64,000 nucleotides of DNA, from assembly GCF_020148005.1 (NCBI RefSeq), contig NZ_JAGXFD010000001.1:1484556-1548555 (forward strand), written 5' to 3'. Of the stretch, positions 42,286-52,104 are shown piece after piece (positions within the stretch are counted from its first letter, which is position 1; each line of letters opens with the position of its first letter). This DNA comes from Modicisalibacter tunisiensis. Lineage in GTDB: Bacteria > Pseudomonadota > Gammaproteobacteria > Pseudomonadales > Halomonadaceae. Made by a program: the position numbers and the translations under genes. The notes below the pieces were generated by a model. It was given only the letters and a program-made list of their open reading frames with translations, was not told the origin of the DNA and did no database searches.

Positions 42286-43491
42286 ATGACTGCACATTCC
42301 TCCGCCCGCCCCCCGCAGCGCGTCACCGTGCTGGGGGCCACGGGCTCCATCGGCACCAGTACCCTGGATGTCATCGCCCGGCATCCCGAGCGCTACCGCG
42401 TTCACGCCCTGACCGCCGGCACCCGGCGCGAGGCGCTTCTCGCGCAGTGCCGGGTGCACCGGCCGGCCGTGGCGGTCCTCGCCCGCGAGGCCGATGCGAC
42501 CTGGCTGCGCGAGCGTCTGGCCGCGGCGGACATCGCCACCGAGGTGCGCGCCGGCGAGGCGGCACTGGTCGAGGTGGCCGAGGCCGGCGAGGTCGAGGTG
42601 GTGATGGCGGCCATCGTCGGCGCGGCGGGGCTGCTGCCGACCCTGGCGGCGGTGCGTGCCGGCAAGCGCGTGCTGCTGGCCAACAAGGAGGCGCTGGTGA
42701 TGTCCGGGGCGCTGTTCATGGACGCGGTGGCGCGTCATGATGCCGTGCTGCTGCCCATCGATTCCGAGCACAATGCCATCTACCAGTGCCTGCCGCCCGA
42801 CCGCGGCGACGGCCTGGCCGGGGCCGGTGTGACCCGGCTGCTGCTGACCGCCTCGGGCGGGCCGTTTCGCGGCTGGGCGCCGGACGCCCTGGCCGCGGTC
42901 ACGCCCGAGCAGGCCTGTGCGCACCCCAACTGGTCGATGGGCCGCAAGATTTCCGTGGACAGTGCCACACTGATGAACAAGGGGCTCGAGCTGATCGAGG
43001 CGTGCTGGCTGTTCGCCGCACGGCCCGAGCAGATTCAGGTGGTGGTGCATCCGCAGAGCGTGGTGCATTCCATGGCCGCCTACAGCGACGGCTCGGTGAT
43101 CGCCCAGCTGGGCAATCCCGACATGCGCACCCCGATCGCCTACGGCCTGGCCTGGCCGGAGCGCATCGCGGCCGGTGTCGAACCGCTCGACCTCTTCCAG
43201 GTGGCCCGGCTCGACTTCGAGCCGGCCGACGAGCAAGCCTTTCCCTGCCTGCGCCTGGCGCGCGAGGCGATGCGTGCGGGCGGCACGGCGCCGGCGGTGC
43301 TCAACGCCGCCAACGAGGTGGCGGTGGCCGCATTTCTGGACGGGCGGCTGGGCTTCACGGCCATCGCCGAGGTCGTCGAGGCGGTGCTTGACGCCTGCCC
43401 GGCGGTGCCGGCCGACAGCCTGGAGCAGGTTCTCGCCGAGGACGCCCGTGCCCGGCGGCTGGCCGACCAGCGCCTGTCGCTGGCGCGTTGA
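42286..43491 (+). CDS. dxr: 1-deoxy-D-xylulose 5-phosphate reductoisomerase
   Basis: Dxr (IspC) commits DXP to the MEP isoprenoid pathway, which feeds uppS upstream. The 401-residue protein has the NADPH loop [14 protein letters not shown] (about 15-28), the catalytic [44 protein letters not shown] at 42286 follows GGAGG. Confidence 0.97.
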   Translation: MTAHSSARPPQRVTVLGATGSIGTSTLDVIARHPERYRVHALTAGTRREALLAQCRVHRPAVAVLAREADATWLRERLAAADIATEVRAGEAALVEVAEAGEVEVVMAAIVGAAGLLPTLAAVRAGKRVLLANKEALVMSGALFMDAVARHDAVLLPIDSEHNAIYQCLPPDRGDGLAGAGVTRLLLTASGGPFRGWAPDALAAVTPEQACAHPNWSMGRKISVDSATLMNKGLELIEACWLFAARPEQIQVVVHPQSVVHSMAAYSDGSVIAQLGNPDMRTPIAYGLAWPERIAAGVEPLDLFQVARLDFEPADEQAFPCLRLAREAMRAGGTAPAVLNAANEVAVAAFLDGRLGFTAIAEVVEAVLDACPAVPADSLEQVLAEDARARRLADQRLSLAR

Positions 43492-43506
43492 TCGAGGAGG
43501 GACGAG

Positions 43507-44862
43507 ATGGACGCGATTCAGAACATCCTGGCGGCCATCGTGGTGCTGGGGCTGTTGATCACCTTCCACGAGTTCGGCCATTTCTGGGTCGCGCGCCGTT
43601 GCGGCGTCAAGGTGCTGCGCTTCTCGGTGGGCTTCGGCAAGCCGCTGTGGTCGCGTTTCGACCGCCACGGCACCGAGTACGCCATCGCCGCGATCCCGCT
43701 GGGTGGCTACGTCAAGATGCTCGACGAGCGCGAGGGCGAGGTGTCCCCGGAGGAACTGCCGCGGGCCTTCAACCGGCAGTCGGTCGGCAAGCGCATCGCC
43801 ATCGTCGCCGCCGGGCCGCTGGCCAACTTCCTGCTCGCCCTGGTGGTCTACTGGGCCCTGTTCGTGGCCGGCACCACCGCGGTGGCGCCGGTGGTCGGCA
43901 CGGTGGCGCCCGACTCGCCGGCGGCGCGAGGCGGGCTGGCGGCGGGTCAGGAGATCGTCGCCGTGCAAGGCGAGGACACGCCGACCTGGGAGGCCGTCAA
44001 CCTGCGCCTGCTGTCGGCCATCGGCACTCGCCAGCCGCTGCACATCGAGACCCGCGACGCCGATCAGGGCGGTCCCGCCCAGCGCCATTCGGTGCCGGTC
44101 GATCGCTGGCTGGTCGGGCAGGATCCGCCGCAGCCGCTGGAAACCCTGGGGGTCACTCCCTGGCGGCCGGCGACGCCCGCGGTGCTGGGCAAGGTACTCG
44201 ATGACGGGGCGGCGGCCGGCGCCGGGCTGGCCTCCGGGGATCGCATCGTCGCGGTCGACGGACGCGCCATCGACGGCTGGACGGCCTTCGTCGAGGCGGT
44301 GCGGGCGCATCCCGGGCAGGCCATGACCCTGACGGTGGCCCGCGACGGGCAGACACGGGAGGTATCGCTGACCCCGGCGGTCCACGAGCAGGATGGGGAG
44401 CGCATCGGCTACATCGGCGCCGGTGTGGCGCCGGTGTCCTGGCCCGACGCCTATCGTCGCGAGATTCGCTACGGGCCGCTGGCGGCGGTGGGGCAGGCCG
44501 TGTCGCGCACCACGGAAATGACCGTGCTGACCCTGGACTCGATCCGCAAGATGCTGCTGGGGCTGATCTCGCCGAGCAACCTGTCGGGGCCGATCACCAT
44601 CGCCCGCATCGCCGGCGACACGGCCCGCAGCGGTCTGGAGAGCTTCGTGTCCTTCATGGCCTACCTGTCGATCAGTCTCGGGGTGCTCAACCTGCTGCCG
44701 ATCCCGGTCCTCGACGGCGGCCATCTGCTCTATTACCTCATCGAGGCGGCGCGCGGCCGCCCGGTCTCGGAAGCCGCCCAGGCGGCGGGGCTGCGAATCG
44801 GCATGGCGCTGGTCGGCACCCTGATGCTGATGGCGCTGTACTTCGATCTGATGCGGCTGTAG
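43507..44862 (+). CDS. rseP: RseP, site-2 intramembrane protease
   Basis: RseP cleaves the anti-sigma factor RseA in the sigma-E envelope stress pathway. The 451-residue inner-membrane protein has the zinc motif HEFGH (21-25), two central PDZ domains (about 120-305) and the C-terminal LDGGH that gives the third zinc ligand. Its target pathway probably connects with the sigma-E-type promoter of rpoH at 2801. It precedes bamA. Confidence 0.97.
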   Translation: MDAIQNILAAIVVLGLLITFHEFGHFWVARRCGVKVLRFSVGFGKPLWSRFDRHGTEYAIAAIPLGGYVKMLDEREGEVSPEELPRAFNRQSVGKRIAIVAAGPLANFLLALVVYWALFVAGTTAVAPVVGTVAPDSPAARGGLAAGQEIVAVQGEDTPTWEAVNLRLLSAIGTRQPLHIETRDADQGGPAQRHSVPVDRWLVGQDPPQPLETLGVTPWRPATPAVLGKVLDDGAAAGAGLASGDRIVAVDGRAIDGWTAFVEAVRAHPGQAMTLTVARDGQTREVSLTPAVHEQDGERIGYIGAGVAPVSWPDAYRREIRYGPLAAVGQAVSRTTEMTVLTLDSIRKMLLGLISPSNLSGPITIARIAGDTARSGLESFVSFMAYLSISLGVLNLLPIPVLDGGHLLYYLIEAARGRPVSEAAQAAGLRIGMALVGTLMLMALYFDLMRL

Positions 44863-44873
44863 CGTTGGCCGGC

Positions 44874-44894
44874 GCTGGCGCGCGGCGCGCCAGC
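44874..44894 (+). terminator. Hairpin between rseP and bamA
   Basis: Perfect 9-bp stem GCTGGCGCG (44874-44882) / CGCGCCAGC (44886-44894) with a three-base loop. The next bases overlap the bamA promoter. Confidence 0.55.
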
Positions 44895-44895
44895 C

Positions 44896-44923
44896 TTGTC
44901 AGTGGGCCGAGTAAATGTATAAG
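44896..44923 (+). promoter_or_regulatory. Sigma-70-like promoter of bamA
   Basis: TTGTCA (44896-44901), a 16-base spacer and TATAAG (44918-44923), about 48 bases upstream of bamA. No sigma-E-type site is visible here, unlike E. coli bamA. Confidence 0.6.
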
Positions 44924-44970
44924 GTGCCTGTTCAGCGAGCTGGCGGAAACAACTCGAGCGAAGCGACTGC

Positions 44971-47304
44971 ATGAAACTCAAGACCCTTGGATTGGCGGCA
45001 CTGCTGCTGTGCGGCACCCCGACGGCCTTCGCGGCCCCCTTCACGGTTTCCGACATTCGCGTGGAGGGCCTGCAGCGCGTCTCCGCCGCGTCGGTCTTCA
45101 ACGCCTTTCCGGTTTCCGCCAGCGAGCGCGTCGACGACCGGGAGCTGGCCGACGCCGCCAAGAAGCTGTTCGACACCGGTCTGTTCGAGGACGTGCGCCT
45201 GGCACGCGACGGTGATGTGCTGGTCATCCACGTCGTCGAGCGGCCGTCGATCGCCGGCATCGACATCGAGGGCAACTCGCAGATTTCCGACGACGATCTC
45301 CGCAAGGGGATGAAGGATGCCGGCCTGGCCGAGGGCCAGGTGCTGCAGCGGGCCACCCTCGAGGACGTGCAGCGCCAGCTCGAGCAGCTCTATCATGCCC
45401 AGGGGCGTTACAGCGCCCGCATCGAGACCTCGGTGGAGCCCATGGAGCGCAACCGGGTCAAGGTGAACATCAAGGTCAACGAGGGCGCCGTCGCCAAGAT
45501 CCGCCAGATCAACATCGTCGGCAACGAGGCCTTTTCCGACGACACCCTGCGCGGCCTGCTGCAGCTCGAGGACCGCCCCGGCTGGTTCTTCGGCTGGTTC
45601 TCCGACGACGAGTATTCCCGCGAGAAGCTGTCCGGGGACCTCGAGACCCTGCGCTCCTGGTATCTCGATCGCGGCTACGTGAACTTCGCCATCGACTCCA
45701 CGCAGGTGGCGATCAGCCCCGACAAGTCGAAGATCTTCGTGACCATCAACGTCAACGAAGGCAAGCGCTATCGCATCGACCGGATCAAGTTCGCCGGCGA
45801 TCTCAAGATCAGCGAGTCGCAGGCCCGCAAGCTCATCACCGCCAGGTCCGGGGAAATCTATTCGCGCAGCACCCTGACCGATTCCGCCGAGGCGCTGCGC
45901 CAGAAGCTCGGTGCCGAGGGCTTCGCCTTCGCCAATGTGGAGAGCGTGCCCGAGGTCGACGAGAACGGCGACACCGTCGACGTGACCTTCATGGTCGAGC
46001 CGGGGCGGCGTGCCTATGTGCGGCGCATCAACTTCGAGGGCAACACCACCACCCAGGACGAGGTGCTGCGCCGCGAGATGACCCAGATGGAGGGCGCGCC
46101 GGCCTCCACCGACAAGATCAGCCAGTCCAAGCAGCGCCTCGAGCGGCTGGGCTTCTTCAAGCAGGTCGACGTCGAGACACGCCCGGTGCCGGGCGAGCCC
46201 GATCAGGTCGATGTCACCTACAACGTCGAGGAGCAGCCTTCCGGCTCGATCTCGGCGAGCGTCGGCTTCTCGCAGACCGCCGGGGTGATCTACGGTGCCT
46301 CGCTGTCGCAGAAGAACTTCCTGGGCACCGGCAACCGGGTGAACATCGGCGCCCAGCGCAGCGACACCTACACCAAGCTCAACTTCGGCTATACCGACCC
46401 CTACTGGACGCTGGACGGCATTTCCCGCGGCTTCAACGTCTTCTATCGCAAGACCGACTACAAGAATTCCGACATCTCGACCTACTCGACCGATGCCTAC
46501 GGCGGCAACATCAACTTCGGCTATCCGGTCAACGACATCACGCGGCTGAACTTCGGCGTGGGTCTCGAGAATCTGAGCATCAATACCTACAGCGACACGC
46601 CGGCCGAGATCATCGAGTACGTCGATGGCCAGGGCAAGGATGCGATTGCCTACAAGCTGACCGCCAGCTGGACGCGCAACAACCTCGACCGTGGCATCCT
46701 GCCCACCGACGGCAGCTACCAGCGCCTGTCGCTGGAAACCGCCGTGCCCGGCTCCGACGCCCAGTACTACAAGCTGCGCTATCGCGGCCAGAAGCTCTTC
46801 GAGCTCTCGACCGACTGGTCGCTCAAGTTCTCGTCGACGTTCGGCTATGCGGATACCGTCGGCAACGACCCCTACCCGTTCTACGAGAACTTCTACGCCG
46901 GCGGACTGGGCTCGGTGCGCGGCTTCTCCGGCAACACCCTGGGGCCGAAGACCACGCGGCGGGGCACCGGCAACAACGACACCCTGGGCGGCAACGTGCT
47001 GGTCGAGGGCTCGGCCGAGCTGATCTACCCGTTCCCGTTCGTCGAGGACCATCGCACCCTGCAGACCAGCGTGTTCCTTGATGCCGGCAACACCTACCTC
47101 ACCGACTGCTACGATGTGCCGTCCGGCTACAGCTCCAGCTGCGAAAGCGGCGTGCAGCTCGACCAGCTGCGCTACAGCGCCGGTCTGGGGCTGTCGTGGC
47201 TGACCCCGGTGGGGCCGCTGACCTTCAGCATCGCCCAGCCGCTCAACGACAAGTCGGGCGACGACACTCAGGTCTTCCAATTCTCCCTCGGCCAGACCTT
47301 CTGA
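44971..47304 (+). CDS. bamA: BamA, outer-membrane protein assembly factor
   Basis: BamA inserts beta-barrel proteins into the outer membrane. The 777-residue precursor has a signal peptide (MKLKTLGLAALLLCGTPTAFA, cleavage after residue 21), five POTRA domains (about 22-420) and a 16-strand barrel with the conserved GGLGSVRGF loop-6 motif. The last residue is Phe, the outer-membrane insertion signal. Its chaperone skp and the lipid A genes follow directly. Confidence 0.97.
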   Translation: MKLKTLGLAALLLCGTPTAFAAPFTVSDIRVEGLQRVSAASVFNAFPVSASERVDDRELADAAKKLFDTGLFEDVRLARDGDVLVIHVVERPSIAGIDIEGNSQISDDDLRKGMKDAGLAEGQVLQRATLEDVQRQLEQLYHAQGRYSARIETSVEPMERNRVKVNIKVNEGAVAKIRQINIVGNEAFSDDTLRGLLQLEDRPGWFFGWFSDDEYSREKLSGDLETLRSWYLDRGYVNFAIDSTQVAISPDKSKIFVTINVNEGKRYRIDRIKFAGDLKISESQARKLITARSGEIYSRSTLTDSAEALRQKLGAEGFAFANVESVPEVDENGDTVDVTFMVEPGRRAYVRRINFEGNTTTQDEVLRREMTQMEGAPASTDKISQSKQRLERLGFFKQVDVETRPVPGEPDQVDVTYNVEEQPSGSISASVGFSQTAGVIYGASLSQKNFLGTGNRVNIGAQRSDTYTKLNFGYTDPYWTLDGISRGFNVFYRKTDYKNSDISTYSTDAYGGNINFGYPVNDITRLNFGVGLENLSINTYSDTPAEIIEYVDGQGKDAIAYKLTASWTRNNLDRGILPTDGSYQRLSLETAVPGSDAQYYKLRYRGQKLFELSTDWSLKFSSTFGYADTVGNDPYPFYENFYAGGLGSVRGFSGNTLGPKTTRRGTGNNDTLGGNVLVEGSAELIYPFPFVEDHRTLQTSVFLDAGNTYLTDCYDVPSGYSSSCESGVQLDQLRYSAGLGLSWLTPVGPLTFSIAQPLNDKSGDDTQVFQFSLGQTF

Positions 47305-47332
47305 GGCACCGAGATCGGCAAAGGAGTCATTC

Positions 47333-47830
47333 ATGCGCAAACTGACCGGAGCGCTGTGCCTGCTGGGCGCACTCGCCGCCGCCCCCGCCTACGCCACGGA
47401 CGTCGTGGTGCTCGACTGGCGCGCCGCCCTGATGCAGTCCGACGCCGCCCAGCGGTCGATGAACGAGCTGCGCAACCAGACCAGCGAGCAGCGCCAGCAG
47501 GCGAAGTCCCTGAGCGAAGAGCTGCAGAAACTGCAGCAGCGCCTGCAGAAGGATGGCGCGGTGATGTCCGATGCCGAGCGCAAGAAGCTCCAGCAGGAAT
47601 TGCGCCAGAAGGGCGGCCGGTTCCAGCAGCTGCGTGCCCAGCTCCAGCAGGAGCAGCAGAAGCAGCAGCAGGCCTTCCTCAAGTCCGCCAAGCCGCGACT
47701 GGACAAGGCCATCCAGCAGGCGGCCGAGCGCCACGGGGCCGATCTGGTCGTCGACCGCGATGCGGTCGTGCACATGAATGACGGCCTGGACATCACCCAG
47801 GAAGTCACCAAGATTCTCAACGCCAAGTGA
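47333..47830 (+). CDS. skp: Skp/OmpH periplasmic chaperone
   Basis: Skp holds unfolded outer-membrane proteins on the way to BamA. The 165-residue precursor has a signal peptide (cleavage near A-T after residue 21), a Gln/Lys-rich helical region (about 50-115) forming the tentacles, and a short trimerization core at both ends. GGAG is before the ATG. The downstream lpxD start region overlaps its last codons. Confidence 0.95.
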   Translation: MRKLTGALCLLGALAAAPAYATDVVVLDWRAALMQSDAAQRSMNELRNQTSEQRQQAKSLSEELQKLQQRLQKDGAVMSDAERKKLQQELRQKGGRFQQLRAQLQQEQQKQQQAFLKSAKPRLDKAIQQAAERHGADLVVDRDAVVHMNDGLDITQEVTKILNAK

Positions 47831-47865
47831 GGGATCGGGCGCCGGCCGCCCGTCTCGTCGATGAC

Positions 47866-48903
47866 ATGAAACGATCCGAGCCCTTTTCCTGCTCCCTGGC
47901 CGAGCTGGCCGACCGACTGGGGGCCACTCTCGTCGGCGACGGCGAGCGCCGGGTCAGCGGCCTGGCGACCCTCAGCGACGCCGGCCCGGACGACATCAGC
48001 TTCCTGGCCAACAAGGCCTATCTGAAATACCTGACGCAGACCCGGGCCGCCGCCGTGCTGATTCATCCCGCCCATGGCGGCGAGTGCCCGGTGGCGCGCC
48101 TCGAGCTGGACAATCCCTATCTGGCCTATGCCGAGCTGTCGCGCCTGTTCGACCCCATGGCGGCGCCTGACGCCGGTGGCGTGCATCCTTCCGCGGTGGT
48201 GGCCGGGGACGCCGTGCTGGGGCGCGACGTGACCATCGCGGCGAACGCGGTGATCGAGAGCGGTGTCGAGCTGGGTGACGGCGTGAGCGTCGGCCCCGGC
48301 TGCGTGATCGGCGCGGATTCGGTCGTCGGCGACGGCTCGCGGCTGCATGCCAACGTGACGCTCTACCACGGGGTGGTGGTCGGCAAGCGGGCGATCCTGC
48401 ACAGTGGCTGCGTGATCGGTGCCGACGGCTTCGGCTTCGCCCATGATGGCCGCGGCTGGCACAAGATCGCCCAGCTCGGCGGCGTCGTGCTGGGCGACGA
48501 CGTCGAGGTGGGCAGCTGCTCGAGCATCGATCGCGGCGCGCTCGGCGACACCGTGATCGGCGACGACGTCAAGATCGATAGCCAGGTGCAGATCGCCCAC
48601 AATGTGCAGGTGGGCGATCACAGCGCGCTGGCCGGCTGCGTGGGCATCGCCGGCTCCACCAAGGTGGGGCGTCACTGCCTGCTCGGCGGTGGCGTGGGCC
48701 TGTCCGGCCATCTGACGATCTGTGACGGCGTGCAGGTGACCGGCATGAGTCTGGTGACCAACTCGATCACCGAACCGGGTGTCTACTCGTCGGGAACCGG
48801 CGCCATGAGCAACGCGCTGTGGCGCAAGAACGCGGTGCGCTTCAAGCAGCTCGACGACATCGCCAAGCGCCTGTCACGCCTCGAGCGGGGTTCGACCGGC
48901 TGA
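47866..48903 (+). CDS. lpxD: UDP-3-O-acylglucosamine N-acyltransferase
   Basis: LpxD adds the second R-3-hydroxyacyl chain in lipid A synthesis. The 345-residue protein has a uridine-binding N-terminal domain (about 1-100) and a left-handed beta-helix of hexapeptides, with the catalytic His in the conserved GFGFAHDGRGWHKI stretch. I chose ATG at 47866; a GTG at 47827 in the same frame would overlap skp by four bases and cannot be excluded. Confidence 0.95.
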   Translation: MKRSEPFSCSLAELADRLGATLVGDGERRVSGLATLSDAGPDDISFLANKAYLKYLTQTRAAAVLIHPAHGGECPVARLELDNPYLAYAELSRLFDPMAAPDAGGVHPSAVVAGDAVLGRDVTIAANAVIESGVELGDGVSVGPGCVIGADSVVGDGSRLHANVTLYHGVVVGKRAILHSGCVIGADGFGFAHDGRGWHKIAQLGGVVLGDDVEVGSCSSIDRGALGDTVIGDDVKIDSQVQIAHNVQVGDHSALAGCVGIAGSTKVGRHCLLGGGVGLSGHLTICDGVQVTGMSLVTNSITEPGVYSSGTGAMSNALWRKNAVRFKQLDDIAKRLSRLERGSTG

Positions 48904-48930
48904 GGCGCGACTGACGGCGTGCAGGAACGC

Positions 48931-48936
48931 TATAAT
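48931..48936 (+). promoter_or_regulatory. Consensus -10 box in the lpxD-fabZ gap
   Basis: A perfect TATAAT at 48931-48936, 93 bases upstream of fabZ. The -35 is unclear: CTGACG is only 14 bases upstream. It may be an internal promoter for fabZ-lpxA-lpxB. Confidence 0.4.
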
Positions 48937-49028
48937 CCCGCGCCAACATCAACGCGGCGGGGCGCCCGACGTCCCGCCTGAGATGCCTGCCTTCCGTGCA
49001 GGCATATGTACTTCCAGAGGTCGCATCG

Positions 49029-49472
49029 ATGGTAATGGACATCAACGAAATTCGAGAGTATCTGCCCCACCGCTATCCCTTCCTGCTGGTCGATCGGGTG
49101 GTGGAGCTCGAGCTCGGCGAATCCATCGTTGCCCGCAAGAACGTCAGCATCAACGAGCCGTTCTTCAACGGCCATTTTCCCCATCATCCGATCATGCCGG
49201 GCGTGCTGATCGTCGAGGCCATGGCCCAGGCCTGTGGCATTCTCGGCTTCAAGACGGTCAACAAGCTGCCGGCCGACGGCTATGTCTACTACCTGGTGGG
49301 CAGCGACAACGTGCGCTTCAAGCGTCCGGTGATGCCCGGCGACCAGCTGCGCCTGGAAGCGCGGGTGATCCGCGCCCGGCGCGGCATCTGGAAGTTCCAG
49401 TGTTCCGCCACCGTCGACGGTGAAGTGGCCTGCGAGGCCGAGATCACCTGTGCCGAGAGGAAGGTCGCTTGA
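49029..49472 (+). CDS. fabZ: 3-hydroxyacyl-ACP dehydratase
   Basis: FabZ dehydrates 3-hydroxyacyl-ACP in fatty acid elongation and competes with LpxA for its substrate. The 147-residue hotdog protein has catalytic His49 ([12 protein letters not shown]) and Glu63 (IVEAMAQ). AGAGG lies eight bases before the ATG at 49029; a second in-frame ATG is six bases later. It overlaps lpxA by four bases. Confidence 0.96.
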   Translation: MVMDINEIREYLPHRYPFLLVDRVVELELGESIVARKNVSINEPFFNGHFPHHPIMPGVLIVEAMAQACGILGFKTVNKLPADGYVYYLVGSDNVRFKRPVMPGDQLRLEARVIRARRGIWKFQCSATVDGEVACEAEITCAERKVA

Positions 49473-50239
49473 TTCATCCAACCGCCATCGTCGACCCCAG
49501 CGCGCGTCTCGCCGATGATGTCGAGGTGGGGCCGTTCAGTGTCATCGGCGCCGACGTCGAGATCGGCGAGGGGTGCCGTATCGGCCCGCACGTCGTGGTG
49601 AACGGGCCGACGCGGCTGGGGCGACGCAATCGCATCTTCCAGTTCGCCTCGGTGGGCGAGGCCTGCCAGGACAAGAAGTACGCCGGCGAGCCGACCCGGC
49701 TGGAAATGGGCGACGACAACGTGGTGCGCGAGGGCGTGACCCTGCACCGCGGCACCGTCCAGGATCGCGGCGAGACCACCATCGGCAGCCGCAACCTGTT
49801 CATGGCCTATTCCCATGTCGGCCATGACTGCGTGATCGGCGACGACTGCATCCTCGCCAACCAGGCGACCCTCGGCGGCCACGTCACCCTGGGCAACTTC
49901 GCGATCCTCGGCGGGCTGGCCGCCATCCACCAGTTCTGTCATGTCGGCGAGCATGCCATGTGCGGCGGTGGCTCGATCGTCACCAAGGACATTCCCGCCT
50001 ACCTGATGGTCAACGGCAATCCGGGCGAGGCGCATGGCCTCAACCTGGTGGGGCTCAAGCGGCGCGGCTTCTCCCGCGAGGCGATCAAGGCCTTGAGCGA
50101 GGCCTACCGCATCGTCTATCGCCAGGGGCTGACCGTCGAGCAGGCGCTCGAGAACCTGCACGAGCGCTACGGCGAGATGCCCGAGGTGGCGGTGTTCATC
50201 GCCTCCCTCGAGGCTTCCACCCGCGGCATCATCCGTTGA
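49469..50239 (+). CDS. lpxA: UDP-N-acetylglucosamine acyltransferase (TTG start)
   Basis: LpxA starts lipid A synthesis by acylating UDP-GlcNAc. The 256-residue protein is a left-handed beta-helix with many hexapeptide repeats, the catalytic His region ([14 protein letters not shown]) and a helical C-terminal domain. The start is TTG, giving [14 protein letters not shown] exactly as in the family; the codon shares TTGA with the fabZ stop, and GAGAGGAAGG lies before it. No ATG gives a full-length protein. Confidence 0.96.
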   Translation: MIHPTAIVDPSARLADDVEVGPFSVIGADVEIGEGCRIGPHVVVNGPTRLGRRNRIFQFASVGEACQDKKYAGEPTRLEMGDDNVVREGVTLHRGTVQDRGETTIGSRNLFMAYSHVGHDCVIGDDCILANQATLGGHVTLGNFAILGGLAAIHQFCHVGEHAMCGGGSIVTKDIPAYLMVNGNPGEAHGLNLVGLKRRGFSREAIKALSEAYRIVYRQGLTVEQALENLHERYGEMPEVAVFIASLEASTRGIIR

Positions 50240-50243
50240 GCCG

Positions 50244-51425
50244 ATGCGCGTCTACCTGATCGCCGGCGAACTCTCCGGGGACCTGCTCGGCGCCGGGCTG
50301 ATGCGCGCGCTCAAGGCCCGTCATCCCGAGGCCGAGTTCCGCGGCATCGGCGGCCCTCGCATGATCGCCGAGGGCCTGGAGAGCCTCTACCCGCTGGAGA
50401 CGCTGTCGGTGATGGGGCTGGTCGAGGTGCTCAGGCACCTGCCCGGGCTGGTGAAGGCCCGTCGCCACCTGCGCCACGACGCCCTGGCCTGGCGACCCGA
50501 CGTGATGGTCGGCATCGACGCCCCCGACTTCAACCTGGGCCTCGAGCGTCAGCTGCGCGAGGCGGGGGTGCCCACCGTGCATTACGTCAGCCCCTCGGTG
50601 TGGGCCTGGCGGCAGGGGCGGATCAAGGGTATCGCCCGGGCGGTGGACGCCATGCTCACCTTCCTGCCGTTCGAGGCGAGCTTCTACCGCCAGCATCGGG
50701 TGCCGGTGGCCTTCGTCGGTCATCCGCTGGCCGACGAGCTGCCGCTGGTCAACGACCGGGCCGCGGCCCGTGCGGCGCTGGAGCTGCCCACCGAGACGCC
50801 GGTGCTGGCCATTCTTCCCGGCTCGCGCGGCAACGAGATCCGCTTCATGGGCCCGACCTTCCTGGCGGCCGCCGAACGGCTGCTGGCCACGGTCGATGGG
50901 CTCGAACTGGTGATTCCCGCGGCCTCGCCGGAACGCCGGCGCGAGCTCGAGGCGCTGCTCGCGGCCCATCCCGGCCTGCAGGCACGAACCCGGCTGCTCG
51001 ACGGCCGCTCGCGGGAGGCGATGGTGGCCAGCGATGCGGTACTGCTGACCTCGGGGACCGCGGCCCTGGAGGCGATGCTCTGTCACCGGCCGATGGTGGT
51101 CGCCTACCGCATGGCGCCGACCACCCACTGGCTGGCCCGTCGGCTGGTCAGGACGACGTGGATCTCGCTGCCCAACCTGATCGCCCGCGAGACGCTGGTG
51201 CCCGAGCTGATCCAGGAGGCCGCCACGCCGACGGCGATCGGCGAGCACCTGCGTCCCTGGCTGTGCGAGCCGGCCTCGCGCGCGGCGCTGGAGCAGCGCT
51301 TTGCCACCCTGCACGCCGGGCTGCAGCGCGGCGCCAGCGAGCGCGCCGCCGAGGCGGTACTGGCGGTGGCCGAGCGCCGGCCGCTGCCCGAGGCGCCGGC
51401 GGCGCTGCCCGGGGAGACCTCATGA
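50244..51425 (+). CDS. lpxB: Lipid-A-disaccharide synthase
   Basis: LpxB joins UDP-2,3-diacylglucosamine and lipid X to give the lipid A disaccharide. The 393-residue GT-19 protein has the N-terminal [17 protein letters not shown], the [14 protein letters not shown] motif and the nucleotide-binding [23 protein letters not shown]. It starts four bases after lpxA and overlaps rnhB by four bases (ATGA). Confidence 0.97.
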   Translation: MRVYLIAGELSGDLLGAGLMRALKARHPEAEFRGIGGPRMIAEGLESLYPLETLSVMGLVEVLRHLPGLVKARRHLRHDALAWRPDVMVGIDAPDFNLGLERQLREAGVPTVHYVSPSVWAWRQGRIKGIARAVDAMLTFLPFEASFYRQHRVPVAFVGHPLADELPLVNDRAAARAALELPTETPVLAILPGSRGNEIRFMGPTFLAAAERLLATVDGLELVIPAASPERRRELEALLAAHPGLQARTRLLDGRSREAMVASDAVLLTSGTAALEAMLCHRPMVVAYRMAPTTHWLARRLVRTTWISLPNLIARETLVPELIQEAATPTAIGEHLRPWLCEPASRAALEQRFATLHAGLQRGASERAAEAVLAVAERRPLPEAPAALPGETS

Positions 51426-52063
51426 GCACGGTCGCAGGACGCCATGTCATCGCCGGTTATCGGGGCAGTGCCGAGATCGTCCTCGACTACACCGGCGAGC
51501 GGCTGGCCGGGGTCGACGAAGTGGGTCGCGGCCCGCTGGCGGGCGCGGTGGTCGCCGCCGCGGTGATCCTCGACCCGCAGCGGCCGATCGACGGGCTGGG
51601 CGACTCCAAGGCGCTCAGCGAGACGCGTCGCCGGGCGCTGGACGCGACGATCCGCGAGCGGGCGCTGGCCTTCGCCGTGGCCGAGGCCACGCCGGCCGAG
51701 GTCGACGAGTTCAACATCTACCATGCCACCCACCTGGCGATGCGCCGGGCGATCGACGCCCTGACGCCGGCGGCCGAATACCTGCTGGTGGACGGCAATC
51801 GCCTGCCCGGGCATCATGTTCCCGGCCAGGCGGTGGTCAAGGGCGACGCCCGTCATCCGGCCATCGGTGCCGCATCGATCCTCGCCAAGGTGGCTCGCGA
51901 TGCGCAGATGGTCGCCCTCGATGCGCGCTTCCCCGAGTACGGTTTCGCCCGCCACAAGGGCTACCCGACCCCGGAACACCTGGCGGCGCTGGAGCGCCTC
52001 GGGCCGCTGCCCGAGCACCGCCGCTCCTTCGCTCCGGTGAAACGCCAGCTGGATCTCTTCTGA
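51422..52063 (+). CDS. rnhB: Ribonuclease HII
   Basis: RNase HII removes ribonucleotides from DNA-RNA hybrids. The 213-residue protein has the [12 protein letters not shown] motif with two acidic catalytic residues, plus [27 protein letters not shown] and the C-terminal RRSF region. Its N-terminus carries about 25 extra residues before the core compared with E. coli. Translation is coupled to lpxB through the ATGA overlap. Confidence 0.96.
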   Translation: MSTVAGRHVIAGYRGSAEIVLDYTGERLAGVDEVGRGPLAGAVVAAAVILDPQRPIDGLGDSKALSETRRRALDATIRERALAFAVAEATPAEVDEFNIYHATHLAMRRAIDALTPAAEYLLVDGNRLPGHHVPGQAVVKGDARHPAIGAASILAKVARDAQMVALDARFPEYGFARHKGYPTPEHLAALERLGPLPEHRRSFAPVKRQLDLF

Positions 52064-52104
52064 CGCGGCGGCCGCTGCCGCCCGACAACCATCACGAGAG
52101 CGAC

